The notes under the pieces were generated by a model. That model did not search any database and was not told where the DNA came from. It saw only the letters and a list, made by a program, of their open reading frames with translations. From NCBI GenBank assembly GCA_963675945.1, contig OY780932.1:1984001-2048000 (forward strand): a stretch of 64,000 bases of DNA, in the 5' to 3' direction. The stretch comes from G963556115 sp963675945. Its GTDB lineage: Bacteria > Planctomycetota > SZUA-567. Position 1 is the first letter of the stretch. Each line of letters begins with the position of its first letter. Position numbers and translations under genes: made by a program. Positions 7,078-15,958 of this stretch are shown piece by piece.

Positions 7078-9804
7078 TTACTGGTCGATGCTGAATTTGT
7101 CCGGGGTCAGCGTGGGGTCACTGATGATAATGATACTGTTATCATACTCCCGCTCCAGGGCGGTGAGGGCTTCACGTGACTTATTCGCCAGAGCGATTGC
7201 CGTGGTTGGATTCATCTTTATCTTGCAGTCGATGCCGACCTTGAGCTCCTTCTTCAGCGCGCGGATAAACTCGGTCTCCAGCGTGGCCAGGTTCTTGACC
7301 ACCCCGGTACCGCCGCAGTACTTACAGGTGTCAAAGTGGCTCAGGTTCAGACTCTGGCGCATGCGCTGTCTGGTCATCTCCATTACTCCCAGGGAACTGA
7401 TCGGGAGGATAGTTGTCTTGGCTCTATCGGTCTGCATCGCACTCCGGAAGATATTCTCGATAGTCCGCCGGTGCTCCTCAGATTCCATATCAATAAAGTC
7501 GATCATCACCAGTCCGCCCATGTCCCGCAGCCGAAGCTGCTTGGCAATCTCTGCCGCAGCCTCTTTATTGATCTTCAAAATGAGGTCATGCGAAGATTTG
7601 CCCTTGAGAAACTTACCGGTGTTGACATCAATAGTGACCATGGCTTCGGTCTGCTCGATAATGAGTTCGCCGCCACTCTTCAGGCGTACCGATTTGCTAA
7701 AGAGCGCGCTGATCTCCTCCTCCACCGCATAGTGGCTGAACAACGGATCCGAGTCGCCGTAATACTTGGCGCGTTTGAGATCTTCGGGCATGGTCAGCTT
7801 GAGGAACTCCTGCGCTCGCTTGAACTCCTCTTCCGAGTCGATAAACATGGTGTCGATGCTGTCGGTAAAGTAGTCGCGGATGGCTCTGATCACCAGGTCA
7901 CTCTCCTGATAGATCGGCATCGGCCCCTTGACATTCTTGGTATGATTGGTGATGGCCTCCCAGAGCATGGTCAGGTAGTCCAGGTCGCGCTGGAGTTCAT
8001 CCTTACCCTTGCCCATCCCGGCGGTACGGATGATATAACCCATGTCGTTAGGCGGATCAAGCTGCTCCAGAGCTTTTCGGAGTTCGTCACGCTCGGCCTT
8101 GTTGGTAATCTTCTTGCTTACGCCGCGCTTCTTGACCGCGGGCATCAAGACCAGGTAGCGTCCGGGCAGGGAGATGTAGGTGGTCAGGCTCGGCCCCTTG
8201 GTGGCGACCTGCTCGCGGGTTATCTGTACCAGTATCTCCTGCCCCTTCTTGAGCATGTGATTGATTGGAGGACGCTTGGAAGCAGGTTTCTGGCGGTTGG
8301 GTTTGCCCAGAACATCCTCGTACCCGCCGAAGGGGTAGATGACGTCGCGGACATGAAGGAAGCCGTTCTTCTCGGCACCGATATTGACAAAGGCCGCCTG
8401 GAGGTTGGGTTCGACATTCTCCACCACACCCTTAAAAATATTGCCGTGGACAAATTCTCCACCGGATTTTTCAATGTAGATCTCTTCCAGGCCGTTCTTA
8501 CCTGCAATTGCCACGCGAATCTCTCCGTGATCGACCACATTCATCAACATGTTGCGCTCGGTGTTCTTGCGGGTCGGGGTGGTCTTCTTGCTGGTCTCAG
8601 CCAGGATGGCGGTAGCAGTGATCGGTTCGAAACTCTGCTTCGGTTTGGTTTCGCTTTCGCCGTTCGTGCTCGCTTCAGCCTCGGTAGTGTCGGTGTCCTG
8701 CTCGCGTTTCTTCTTCTTGTTGCGGCGCCTGCGGGCGGAGCGGGAGAGCTTCTTCTCCTCTTCAGTCTCCTCGGCGGTTCGTTCCTCCTGGGCTGCGGCC
8801 TGGGCGGCAGGGGTTGGCTGCTCCGGCTGCGGCTCGGCTTTTACCGGAGTTGGACTTACGCTCGCAGCTGGCGCGGTAGCCTTGCCGTTCTGCTTGGCGG
8901 CATTCTGCTCAAGGGCGAGCAGGCCACCGCTGATCTTTTCGCCTTTTAGAGTAATTGACGCTGATTCACGTATTGGCGCGGGACTCGTCGGAGTCTCTGT
9001 CTGGGGTGTGGCGAGAGTGTCTGTAGCGGTTGGAGTGGTGGCGCGGGAAGTGCGTTGCGGGCGCTTGGAACTGGGGGCGGCTGTGCTCTCTCGGGGCGCA
9101 GCACCTTGCTGTTGCTGTTGCTGTTTAAAGGCGAGGCGCTCTTCGATACTCATTGCCGCCAGTGGTTTCTCGGCCATGGTTTCGGTTTGAACCTCTGCCT
9201 CGGTTTCCACTTTGGTGCTTTCTTTAAGTTCTTCCTTAGCCTCAGCTTTGACCGCAGCCGGGGTGGCGGCGGGAGTTTTCGGCGCAGTCTTGCGGGTGGT
9301 CTTCTTCCCGGTCTTCTTCTTGCTGGTCTTGGCCGGAGCCTCGGTTGTGGCGGCCTCGGCGGTAGTCTTGGTCTCGGCTTCTTTCACGGGAGCGCTCTTG
9401 CTCGCGGTCTTTTTGTTGGTCTTCTTGGTGGTCTTTTTCTTGGTCGTCTTGGCCGAAGCCGCGGTAGTCTTGGTCTCGGTATCCTTTACGGGAGCACTCT
9501 TACTCTCGGTCTTCTTACTGGTCTTCTTCTTGCTGGTCTTGGCTGTAGCTTTGGGGCTTTCCGCCGCAACCGGTTCTGTACCGGCTGTTTCCGCAGTTGC
9601 AGGTTGAGACTTGCTCGTGACCTTCTTGGTGGTCTTCTTCTTGGTGGTCTTCTTTGTAGTTGCAGTCTTCTTGGCCGTCTTTTTGGCGGTCTTCTTACTG
9701 GTCTTCTTCTTGGTGGTCTTGGCGGCAGCAGTAGGGGTTGCGGCTTCGCTCGCGCGTGGCTCGGCAGCGGTGCCGGCCTTGGCGCTGGTTTTATCTTTGG
9801 TCAA
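7078..9804 (-). CDS. Ribonuclease E/G family protein with long lysine-rich N-terminal arm
   Basis: The last ~490 residues match a whole RNase G/E catalytic core. It has an S1 RNA-binding domain ('FVNIGAEKNGFLHVRD'), the RNase-H-like metal site ('MVTIDVNTGKF' and 'GGLVMIDFIDM'), and a zinc-link CxxC ('CKYCGG'). About 418 residues precede the core. They are dominated by Lys, Thr, Ala and Ser in units such as 'TTKKKTSKKT', then acidic and Pro/Ala-rich stretches, resembling histone H1 or chlamydial Hc-type tails. In E. coli RNase E the disordered extension is C-terminal, so this arrangement is reversed. A TTG at 9804 preceded by ATGGAG is preferred over an unsupported start at 9867. It lies upstream of the DUF3857 gene and downstream of the DUF2344 gene. 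Confidence 0.9.
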   Translation of the reverse strand: MTKDKTSAKAGTAAEPRASEAATPTAAAKTTKKKTSKKTAKKTAKKTATTKKTTKKKTTKKVTSKSQPATAETAGTEPVAAESPKATAKTSKKKTSKKTESKSAPVKDTETKTTAASAKTTKKKTTKKTNKKTASKSAPVKEAETKTTAEAATTEAPAKTSKKKTGKKTTRKTAPKTPAATPAAVKAEAKEELKESTKVETEAEVQTETMAEKPLAAMSIEERLAFKQQQQQQGAAPRESTAAPSSKRPQRTSRATTPTATDTLATPQTETPTSPAPIRESASITLKGEKISGGLLALEQNAAKQNGKATAPAASVSPTPVKAEPQPEQPTPAAQAAAQEERTAEETEEEKKLSRSARRRRNKKKKREQDTDTTEAEASTNGESETKPKQSFEPITATAILAETSKKTTPTRKNTERNMLMNVVDHGEIRVAIAGKNGLEEIYIEKSGGEFVHGNIFKGVVENVEPNLQAAFVNIGAEKNGFLHVRDVIYPFGGYEDVLGKPNRQKPASKRPPINHMLKKGQEILVQITREQVATKGPSLTTYISLPGRYLVLMPAVKKRGVSKKITNKAERDELRKALEQLDPPNDMGYIIRTAGMGKGKDELQRDLDYLTMLWEAITNHTKNVKGPMPIYQESDLVIRAIRDYFTDSIDTMFIDSEEEFKRAQEFLKLTMPEDLKRAKYYGDSDPLFSHYAVEEEISALFSKSVRLKSGGELIIEQTEAMVTIDVNTGKFLKGKSSHDLILKINKEAAAEIAKQLRLRDMGGLVMIDFIDMESEEHRRTIENIFRSAMQTDRAKTTILPISSLGVMEMTRQRMRQSLNLSHFDTCKYCGGTGVVKNLATLETEFIRALKKELKVGIDCKIKMNPTTAIALANKSREALTALEREYDNSIIIISDPTLTPDKFSIDQ
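9290..9745 (-). repeat. Coding repeats of KKKT-type units
   Basis: Within the 5' third of the RNase E/G gene, near-identical DNA units (on the plus strand, 'GTCTTCTTCTTG' variants) recur many times and encode Lys/Thr-rich units. Such DNA can gain or lose units by slippage, and arm length may therefore vary between strains. Confidence 0.75.
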
Positions 9805-10003
9805 ATTAATACTCCATAAAATCTTCTTAAAATACGTGCATTGCGCGCGGCTTGGGTAAGGCACCATCTGTGCTGATCTACTTATCCGTCGCTAACGCTA
9901 CAGTTAAAATTCCATATACCCCCGGTAAACGCTTTACCGCAAAGGTATAATTACAACTCAATAAAATCGTGTTCCGCTCTCCCCAGGCTGAACACAGAAA
10001 AAC

Positions 10004-10660
10004 TTACTTCCGGTTGAAATCCATGGCAATCTTGGTAAAGTCCAGATTATGCCAGTCGATAGCGAGTTTGCCTGCCAGGTATTGGCCGATCTCGTCTACT
10101 CTGCCGGCACCGTCGAGCAGGTGGCTGAGTCTGACGGTAATACTGCTGCCGCAGGCCTCACTGCCCTCGATAAATCTGCGAATCTCCACCTCTCGGCGTT
10201 TCTGTGCGTGTCCACGCTGGACAAATATCTCCTCGGCTTCCAGCAGACTCCGGTTGGCTGCCGCCAGGAGGGCTGGATCGGGAAAATTATCTATCCGGTA
10301 GGTACACGAACTGACAACACGCCCTTTCTTTACCGCTTTTAATTCCTTTAAGTCGGTGAGGGTTATGCAGGGCAGCAACTCCGGCTGGAGACGTTCGAAC
10401 AACTCCTGGTGGCTGTAGCGCACTGCAAACTCTACCTCTATCTCCTCGCATTCTGAGGCTACGCCGAGGGGTAGAGGGTGCGGGAAGACCATCCTGGGGT
10501 GGGGATTGAATCCCCGGGTATGATTTACCTCCAGTCCTGCCCGCCGCAGTCCCCGTTCAAAGTGGCGCATAATATCATGGTGCGAAAAGTAACGTGCTGC
10601 ACCCAGCTTGGAAAAGGTGAATGATATCTTCTGCCGCAATGACGAGGGTAACGCTGCCAA
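10004..10660 (-). CDS. DUF2344 / TIGR03936 family protein
   Basis: About 218 residues matching the DUF2344 (radical-SAM-associated) family. Visible features are 'FTFSKLGAARYFSHHDIMR', 'GLRRAGL' and 'FNPHPRMVFPHPLPLG'. In many bacteria this domain is fused to, or encoded beside, a B12-binding radical SAM protein and lies next to the RNase E/G gene. Here the RNase E/G gene is the downstream neighbour on the same strand (200 bp gap), and no radical SAM gene is in view. Its biochemical role is not established. TTG at 10660 has GGAG at good spacing; a TTG at 10678 is an alternative. Confidence 0.82.
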   Translation of the reverse strand: MAALPSSLRQKISFTFSKLGAARYFSHHDIMRHFERGLRRAGLEVNHTRGFNPHPRMVFPHPLPLGVASECEEIEVEFAVRYSHQELFERLQPELLPCITLTDLKELKAVKKGRVVSSCTYRIDNFPDPALLAAANRSLLEAEEIFVQRGHAQKRREVEIRRFIEGSEACGSSITVRLSHLLDGAGRVDEIGQYLAGKLAIDWHNLDFTKIAMDFNRK

Positions 10661-10687
10661 TTTATCTCCAATATGCAATCCATTGTG

Positions 10688-10715
10688 TTGACATTAAAGG
10701 GTTAATCTGTACTAT
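10688..10715 (+). promoter_or_regulatory. Sigma-70-like promoter for tyrS
   Basis: TTGACA (10688-10693), a 16-base spacer and TACTAT (10710-10715) lie about 90 bases before the tyrS start. Confidence 0.6.
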
Positions 10716-10802
10716 CTTGATAATAATAAAAATATTACTAGCAAAATATAGTATATAATAATAAATAAACGGGTGAATAACAAGAGATTAAGGAAAAGAA
10801 AT

Positions 10803-12077
10803 ATGGGAAATTTACTGGAGCAGCTCAGAGAGCGAGGACTTGTCGAGCATGTGTCGGATGAAGCGTTGGGAGAGTTGTTTGACCAGGAACCTGTCTCCTT
10901 CTATACCGGCTATGATCCTACCGCGGTGAGCCTCCAGATCGGTAACCTCTTTGCTATTGTCACCATGCGCCGACTCCAGCTCGCCGGGCATAAACCGGTT
11001 ATCATCGTCGGTGGGGCTACAGGCATGATTGGCGACCCTTCAGGGAAGAATGCGGAACGGAACCTCCTTACCGAAGAGGTTATCCAGCAGAATATCGCCG
11101 GGCAGCGCCGACAGCTTGAGCGCCTCCTCGACTTCGACTGCGGGGAGAACTCGGCGGTAATCCTCAATAACAAGGACTGGATCGGGCAGATGTCTTTCCT
11201 GGAGTTTCTGCGGGATGTGGGCAAGCGCTTTCGCCTCGGGGAGATGCTGGCCAAGGAGTCGGTCAAGAAGCGTCTCAACTCCGAGGCCGGGCTGAGCTTT
11301 ACCGAGTTCTCCTACCAGCTGCTCCAGGCCTATGACTTTGCGTATCTCTACAAGAATTATGGGGTCAAGCTCCAGCTTGGCGGTGGTGATCAGTGGGGCA
11401 ACATTACCGCCGGTATCGAGTATATCCGTAAATGCGAGGGTGAGAGCGCGTACGGGATGGTTATTCCGCTGGTTACCGACGGGCAGGGCAAGAAGTTCGG
11501 TAAGAGTGAAGGCGGGACGATCTATCTAGATCCGGAGATTACCAGCCCGTATCAAATGTATCAGTACCTGCTCAACTCCGATGACACGAGTGTACTGACC
11601 TATCTCAAGTACTTTACCTTCCTCAGCCTGGAGGAGATTGCCGAGCTGGAGGCGGCTACCATCTCGGCTCCGCATGAACGCCGGGCGCAGAAGACTCTGG
11701 CCGAAGCGGTGGTGCGTTATGTGCATGGTGAGGATGGGGTGAACAGTGCGCTCCAGGCGACCCGGATCTTCTTCGGGGAGAAGATAGAGCACCTGGCCGA
11801 TAAAGATCTGCTCGCGATCTTCGCCGATGTTCCGGCGGTAACCATCGCGCGCTCTAAGCTGGAGGCTGGAATGCCGGCGGTGGATCTGCTGGTGGAGACC
11901 CCGCTCTACAAGAGCAAGGGTGAGGCGCGGCGCTCGCTGGAGCAGAACGGGGCGGCGCTCAATAATATCAAATTCACTGGGGTGGAGCAGATTGTGAGTT
12001 TGAGCGATCTGGCGAGTGAGTCGACCCTGGTGGTGCGCAAAGGCAAGAAGAATTACTGCCTGGTGAAGGTAGAATAA
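10803..12077 (+). CDS. tyrS: Tyrosyl-tRNA synthetase
   Basis: A class I aminoacyl-tRNA synthetase charging tRNA-Tyr. The HIGH-like motif appears as 'SLQIGNL' after 'FYTGYDPTA'. The tyrosine-site region 'YQLLQAYDFAYLY', the 'GGGDQWGNI' segment and the KMSKS-like 'KFGKS' (near residues 231-235) follow in order. The C-terminus has an S4-type RNA-binding domain ('SKGEARRSLEQNGAALNN'). The length of 424 residues is normal. The ATG at 10803 with AAGGA eight bases upstream is chosen over a GTG at 10773. It stands alone with its own promoter and a strong hairpin after it. Confidence 0.96.
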   Translation: MGNLLEQLRERGLVEHVSDEALGELFDQEPVSFYTGYDPTAVSLQIGNLFAIVTMRRLQLAGHKPVIIVGGATGMIGDPSGKNAERNLLTEEVIQQNIAGQRRQLERLLDFDCGENSAVILNNKDWIGQMSFLEFLRDVGKRFRLGEMLAKESVKKRLNSEAGLSFTEFSYQLLQAYDFAYLYKNYGVKLQLGGGDQWGNITAGIEYIRKCEGESAYGMVIPLVTDGQGKKFGKSEGGTIYLDPEITSPYQMYQYLLNSDDTSVLTYLKYFTFLSLEEIAELEAATISAPHERRAQKTLAEAVVRYVHGEDGVNSALQATRIFFGEKIEHLADKDLLAIFADVPAVTIARSKLEAGMPAVDLLVETPLYKSKGEARRSLEQNGAALNNIKFTGVEQIVSLSDLASESTLVVRKGKKNYCLVKVE

Positions 12078-12112
12078 AGTAGGTATAGTATTTGGAGTTT
12101 GAGGATAGGGTA

Positions 12113-12143
12113 AATCAGCCGGTAGCAAAGCTACCGGCTGATT
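12113..12143. terminator. Strong hairpin between tyrS and the HDOD gene
   Basis: A 14-bp perfect stem AATCAGCCGGTAGC / GCTACCGGCTGATT with an AAA loop lies between two convergent genes. There is only a weak T-run on the plus side. It may serve both strands. Confidence 0.65.
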
Positions 12144-12204
12144 CATTGTTTCCGCAGAATAACTTTTGTGGTGTGGCGAGAGGTGTCTTGTTCTGGCACG
12201 GATC

Positions 12205-13056
12205 TTAGCTGAGTGAGTCGAGCGCCCCTTGCGCGGTCTGGATGCAGGTTTCGAGCTTGCCGACGACGGTGTTGGTAGCTTCCGCCGGGATCTGAAGCAT
12301 ATCCCAGAGTTCCTGCGCTGGCGGCTCGGGAGTATCGAAGTCGCTTCCGTTTTCGCAGCCTTTATAGCGGCAGAATTTGAAGGAGAACTGGGTCGCGGCA
12401 GCGAGAGGGGCGATAGCGGCTGGGGCGTCTGCGATATTATTCTGGAAGAGAATGCTCTGCTGGATAGTCTCGGATAACGACCATTTCTCAGCAAGCCAGA
12501 AGCCGAGGTTGGTGTAGCTGGTGTTGAGCACTTGCTGCTCGGCATCCAGGAAAGATAGCTTATTTCGGTGTCCGACATCGAGGATATCATCGAAGCGCTC
12601 GGTGGCGTACTGCTCGATGATGATCTTGCCGATACTGTGGAGCAGGCCGACGGTAAAGGTGGCTTCCTGATCGAGTACGGTAGAGTTTTTGGCCAGAACA
12701 TCCATCATGAAGGCACAGGCCAGAGACTGGATCCAGAAGCCTTCATAGGAGAATTTGTTGGCGGTAAAGGCGTTGAATACCGAGGCGCTGATCGCGAGGC
12801 TGCGGATGGTGTTGAAGCCAAGAATTACTACTGCCTGCTGGATGGAATTCACCGGCTTACTCAGGCTGTAGAATGAGGAGTTGACGAGCTTGAGGATTCT
12901 GGCGGCAAGTGCTGGGTCGTGCTCGACAATTTTATTGATCATGGACGCATCACTGTATGGATCATTTATGGTATTGATCAGGGTGGTTACAACTTGGGGT
13001 AGAGTGGGCAGATCAATAATGCTCTCTACTATTTTTTCAAAATCATTATGTTCCAT
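12205..13056 (-). CDS. HDOD-domain signalling protein
   Basis: A 283-residue protein that is essentially one HDOD domain. It contains 'LPTLPQVVTTLINTI', 'HDPALAARILKLVNS', 'VNSIQQAVVILGF' and 'VGLLHSIGKIIIEQY', the last matching the degenerate HD region. HDOD proteins are related to HD phosphohydrolases but usually lack a full catalytic His-Asp set, and act in signalling. GAGGG before the ATG supports the start. It is convergent with tyrS and divergent from the PP-loop gene. Its partner is not identifiable here. Confidence 0.88.
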   Translation of the reverse strand: MEHNDFEKIVESIIDLPTLPQVVTTLINTINDPYSDASMINKIVEHDPALAARILKLVNSSFYSLSKPVNSIQQAVVILGFNTIRSLAISASVFNAFTANKFSYEGFWIQSLACAFMMDVLAKNSTVLDQEATFTVGLLHSIGKIIIEQYATERFDDILDVGHRNKLSFLDAEQQVLNTSYTNLGFWLAEKWSLSETIQQSILFQNNIADAPAAIAPLAAATQFSFKFCRYKGCENGSDFDTPEPPAQELWDMLQIPAEATNTVVGKLETCIQTAQGALDSLS

Positions 13057-13236
13057 TTTACCCTCGTAATATTAATTTGGTGTACGGGTGCTTAGTGCCA
13101 GGTGGTATTGTCGGCAAGCTCCCTCTTGACAAAGGTGGCGTATTTAATAGATAATATAATAGGATTGGGCGTTTATTGCAAGGGTGAAAATGTTTCTGGT
13201 TATTTTTGAAAGTAACAATTGAAAGCAAAGAAGAAT

Positions 13237-14322
13237 ATGGGGAAAAAGTGTGTGTGCCTCTACTCCGGTGGGCTTGACAGCAGGTTGATAATCAGGCTGA
13301 TGGTGAACATGGGCATTGAGGTGGTAGCCTTTCACGGCGTACATGCTTTTGAAAGTAGGGAGCTGCTGGCGCATATGGCGGCAGCGGTGGAGCGCGATTG
13401 TAGAGCGCTGGGCGCTTCTGAGGTAGTAATGCGCGATCAGACCCAGGAGATCTTGCGCCTGATCGGGATCAATAAATACGGCCTCGGTAAGAACCTCAAC
13501 CCCTGTACCGATTGCCGGATTAATACCGTACTCAACGGGTATGAGGTGATGCGCCAGGTGGGAGCGGACTTTATCTGTAGCGGCGAGGTGCTGGGGCAGC
13601 GCCCCAAGAGCCAGCAGCGGCATACGATGAATGCGGTACTCAACAGTATGAAGCGCTATGGCGGCGGCGGCCTGTTGCTCAGACCTTTGTGTGCGAAGTT
13701 ACTCGACGAGACTATTCCTGAGATGCGAGGCTGGGTGGACCGGGAGCAGCTCTTCGACTTTTCGGGTCGGTCGCGGCATGAACAGATGTGGCTCGCCGAG
13801 GAGCTGGGGATCGGGGATTACCCGTCGCCGGCAGGGGGGTGCTTGCTGACCGATATCGGTTACGCCTCACGCCTGCATGAACTCCTGCAGTATGAGAAGG
13901 TGCCGGATACCAATAACCTGGAGTTGCTCAAATTCGGTAGGCATTACCGGGCGGCTAACGGTACCAAGCTGGTATCCTCGCGCAACGGTGAGGAGGGTGA
14001 TATCCTTGAAGGTCTGGCGCGAGCCGGGGACACTTTCTATATTGCCGATCCCCGCCCGGGAGCGTTTATTCTGGTACGCGGCGAGATCGATGCTGAGGTT
14101 GATCGGTTGGCGGCAGGTATCGCCGGGTATTACTCGAAGTACCGGGAGCTCGGGGCGGCTCCAATCCTTAAATACCTTCCGGGGCAGACCGTACAGGAGG
14201 GAACCAGCCTCGGAGAACGACCTGTCGTTGATCCGGAGACTATCCCTGAATTGATTCTCGACCGGCAGGAGTATCTCAAGAATCGTAAACGGCGAAATGA
14301 GTATTCTCGGCGGCGGAGTTAG
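13237..14322 (+). CDS. PP-loop ATPase, MnmA/ThiI-like tRNA thiolation-type protein
   Basis: The N-terminus has the adenylating PP-loop 'YSGGLDS' (residues ~8-14). It is followed by 'NPCTDCRI' and, much further on, 'PAGGCLLTD', positions equivalent to the two active cysteines of MnmA/TrmU-type 2-thiouridylases. The C-terminal ~150 residues ('LKFGRHYRAANGTKLVSSRN') are a distinct domain with an NFACT-R-like (DUF814) feel. This architecture is often annotated as thiouridylase-like, and the exact substrate is uncertain. ATG at 13237 is preferred because a TTG at 13219 has no ribosome-binding site. It ends 18 bases from the convergent metal exporter gene. Confidence 0.72.
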   Translation: MGKKCVCLYSGGLDSRLIIRLMVNMGIEVVAFHGVHAFESRELLAHMAAAVERDCRALGASEVVMRDQTQEILRLIGINKYGLGKNLNPCTDCRINTVLNGYEVMRQVGADFICSGEVLGQRPKSQQRHTMNAVLNSMKRYGGGGLLLRPLCAKLLDETIPEMRGWVDREQLFDFSGRSRHEQMWLAEELGIGDYPSPAGGCLLTDIGYASRLHELLQYEKVPDTNNLELLKFGRHYRAANGTKLVSSRNGEEGDILEGLARAGDTFYIADPRPGAFILVRGEIDAEVDRLAAGIAGYYSKYRELGAAPILKYLPGQTVQEGTSLGERPVVDPETIPELILDRQEYLKNRKRRNEYSRRRS

Positions 14323-14340
14323 GATACTCTGAGTCGAGGA

Positions 14341-15351
14341 TTAACCCAGGCGACAACTGCAATTCGGCTCCTGGCAGCGGTGTAGCTCGATAGTAAGGTG
14401 TTTGAGCCGTTCAATTCCGCGTAAGCGTCTGGTGTATTCTGTGACCTCGCGGCTGCTGCCGGAGATTACGGTAATGACTGCTCCCAGTGCGGTAGAATCC
14501 AGCGGCCAGATATGCAGATCGCTGATAGTGCTGTCAGCATCAGACTCAATTGCTTGGGTTATCTCTGCTCTGATGTCTTGGTCAGTGATCCCGTCAAGAA
14601 GCAATAAGCCGGTGCTCTGCAGTAGTCCGTAAGCCCATTTCCCTATGACCAGACCGCCGATGATACCAATTATCGGGTCGAAAAAGGAATAGCCGAGATA
14701 TTTTCCGCTTAGCAGGGCGAGTATGGCCAGTACCGAAGTTAGTGTGTCGGCAAGGACGTGCAGGTATGCCGCGCGGAGATTATGGTCGGTGTGGGTGTGA
14801 GTTGCAGTTTTGCCGGCAGCGGAGCTTGGGGTGTGTTGGCAGGGAGTTGCTGCGCTGTGAGTGTGGTGTTGGTGGCGTGAAGCTGTTGCGGGTGGAGTGT
14901 CATGGAGTAACCAGACGCTCAAAGCGTTTATCAGCAGACCGGAAACGGCAATGCTCAAGGCTTCGGTGAACGCGATTTGCACCGGATTGAGTAGGCGTGC
15001 AATAGATTCGTAGATCATCAGTAAGGCGGTACTGCCCAGGAAGATTGCGCTGGTGTATCCGGCAAGGATGCCGAATTTGCCTGTGCCGAAAGCGAAGCGT
15101 GGTGATTCTGCCAGTCTGCGCGACATGATATAGGATATAAAGGTGATCCCCAAGGCAAAGGCATGGGTTCCCATGTGCCAGCCGTCGGCAAGTAAAGACA
15201 TCGAGCCGGTAAGGGTTCCGGCTATGATCTCTACGGTCATGGTTATCAGAGTCAGGATGATGACGTGTAAGGTTCTCTTCTCATTTCGGCCGGCGGTATG
15301 GTCTGTATAATTATGGCTGTGTTGGAGCCGGTTATAGGTAAGACTGTGCAT
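14341..15351 (-). CDS. Cation diffusion facilitator, DmeF-like
   Basis: A 336-residue CDF metal exporter with six predicted membrane segments. The metal-site motifs are 'LLADGWHMGTHA' in helix 2 and 'HVLADTLTSV' in helix 5. A His-rich cytoplasmic loop ('HQHHTHSA', 'HTHTDHN') lies between helices 4 and 5. The C-terminal domain ends 'LHRCQEPNCSC'. The HxxxD-type site and His-rich loop resemble Co/Ni-exporting DmeF. It lies 14 bases after a CsoR/RcnR-family repressor, as in known dmeRF operons, so metal-induced expression is likely. Metal specificity is inference. Confidence 0.88.
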   Translation of the reverse strand: MHSLTYNRLQHSHNYTDHTAGRNEKRTLHVIILTLITMTVEIIAGTLTGSMSLLADGWHMGTHAFALGITFISYIMSRRLAESPRFAFGTGKFGILAGYTSAIFLGSTALLMIYESIARLLNPVQIAFTEALSIAVSGLLINALSVWLLHDTPPATASRHQHHTHSAATPCQHTPSSAAGKTATHTHTDHNLRAAYLHVLADTLTSVLAILALLSGKYLGYSFFDPIIGIIGGLVIGKWAYGLLQSTGLLLLDGITDQDIRAEITQAIESDADSTISDLHIWPLDSTALGAVITVISGSSREVTEYTRRLRGIERLKHLTIELHRCQEPNCSCRLG

Positions 15352-15365
15352 TTTATTGTACCCTC

Positions 15366-15644
15366 TCAGGTTATCTTTTTAAGATTATTGATTAATTCAT
15401 CTACTAGTTGATCGGTATTTTCATTATTAATGGTGGCGTTAGTTATACAGCCTTTGATGTGATCTCCGACTATCTGCAGCCAGATACCACGTATGGCGCC
15501 GGAGGCGGAGGCCACCTGTCTCAATACATCAATACAATCCGCATTCTCATTGACCATCCGGGCTAGTCCCCGGATCTGGCCTTCAATTCTGTTGAGCCGT
15601 TTTACCAGCCTCTCCTTGTCCTGATCATTGCCGCAGAGAGCCAT
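15366..15644 (-). CDS. CsoR/RcnR-family metal-sensing repressor (DmeR-like)
   Basis: A 92-residue all-helical repressor. The family signature 'RLNRIEGQIRGLARMV' is followed by a Cys ('NADCIDVL') and 'VGDHIKGCI' with the His and Cys expected of metal-binding members. An ATG at 15644 preceded by AAGGAG is a far better start than the longer frame from 15710. It is the first gene of a two-gene operon with the CDF exporter. A G/C-tract element overlaps its promoter, consistent with autorepression relieved by metal. Confidence 0.9.
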   Translation of the reverse strand: MALCGNDQDKERLVKRLNRIEGQIRGLARMVNENADCIDVLRQVASASGAIRGIWLQIVGDHIKGCITNATINNENTDQLVDELINNLKKIT

Positions 15645-15663
15645 TGTTTTCTCCTTCTTTCTT

Positions 15664-15710
15664 GTATAGGGTATAGGGGTATATACTATATAGGTTGTGG
15701 CGTTTGTCAA
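15664..15710 (-). promoter_or_regulatory. Promoter with overlapping G-tract operator of the repressor/exporter operon
   Basis: On the minus strand, TTGACA (15710-15705) is followed by the -10-like TAGTAT sixteen bases later. It then runs into ACCCCTATACCCTATAC (15680-15664). C/G-tracts flanked by TA-rich bases are typical operators of the CsoR/RcnR family, and here they overlap the -10 region and start site. Confidence 0.65.
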
Positions 15711-15958
15711 GAGAATTTATGCTGATTTTGGGGGAAGAGGTGTCATTTATGGGTCGAACGGAAGGTATTGTTCCGATTTTTTTTATTATTAATATGATGT
15801 TTGCGAGAAAATTTATGAAAACGGGATATAATATAATTGAATTTAATTCAATGTTGTTGAGTTTTGTTGCTTTAGCGTAGAATGGATGTAAGGCGTAAAC
15901 TCAGCGCTGATTGGTCTTGAGTTGCTACCGTGTATTTGTTGTTTTGAGGGCTGTAATT

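Noticed and set aside
7336..8949. A 537-codon plus-strand frame opposite the RNase E/G gene
   Set aside because: The opposite strand encodes the conserved catalytic core; the antisense product is low-complexity and has no recognisable motif.
10490..10530. tRNA-like T-arm text around GGGATTGAATCCCC
   Set aside because: It is inside the DUF2344 coding region and has no matching acceptor or anticodon arms. No tRNA was found elsewhere in the window.
15711..15910. Possible 61-codon gene between the metal repressor and the PAS/GGDEF gene
   Set aside because: Hydrophobic, low-complexity product that begins inside the repressor promoter; no ribosome-binding site.
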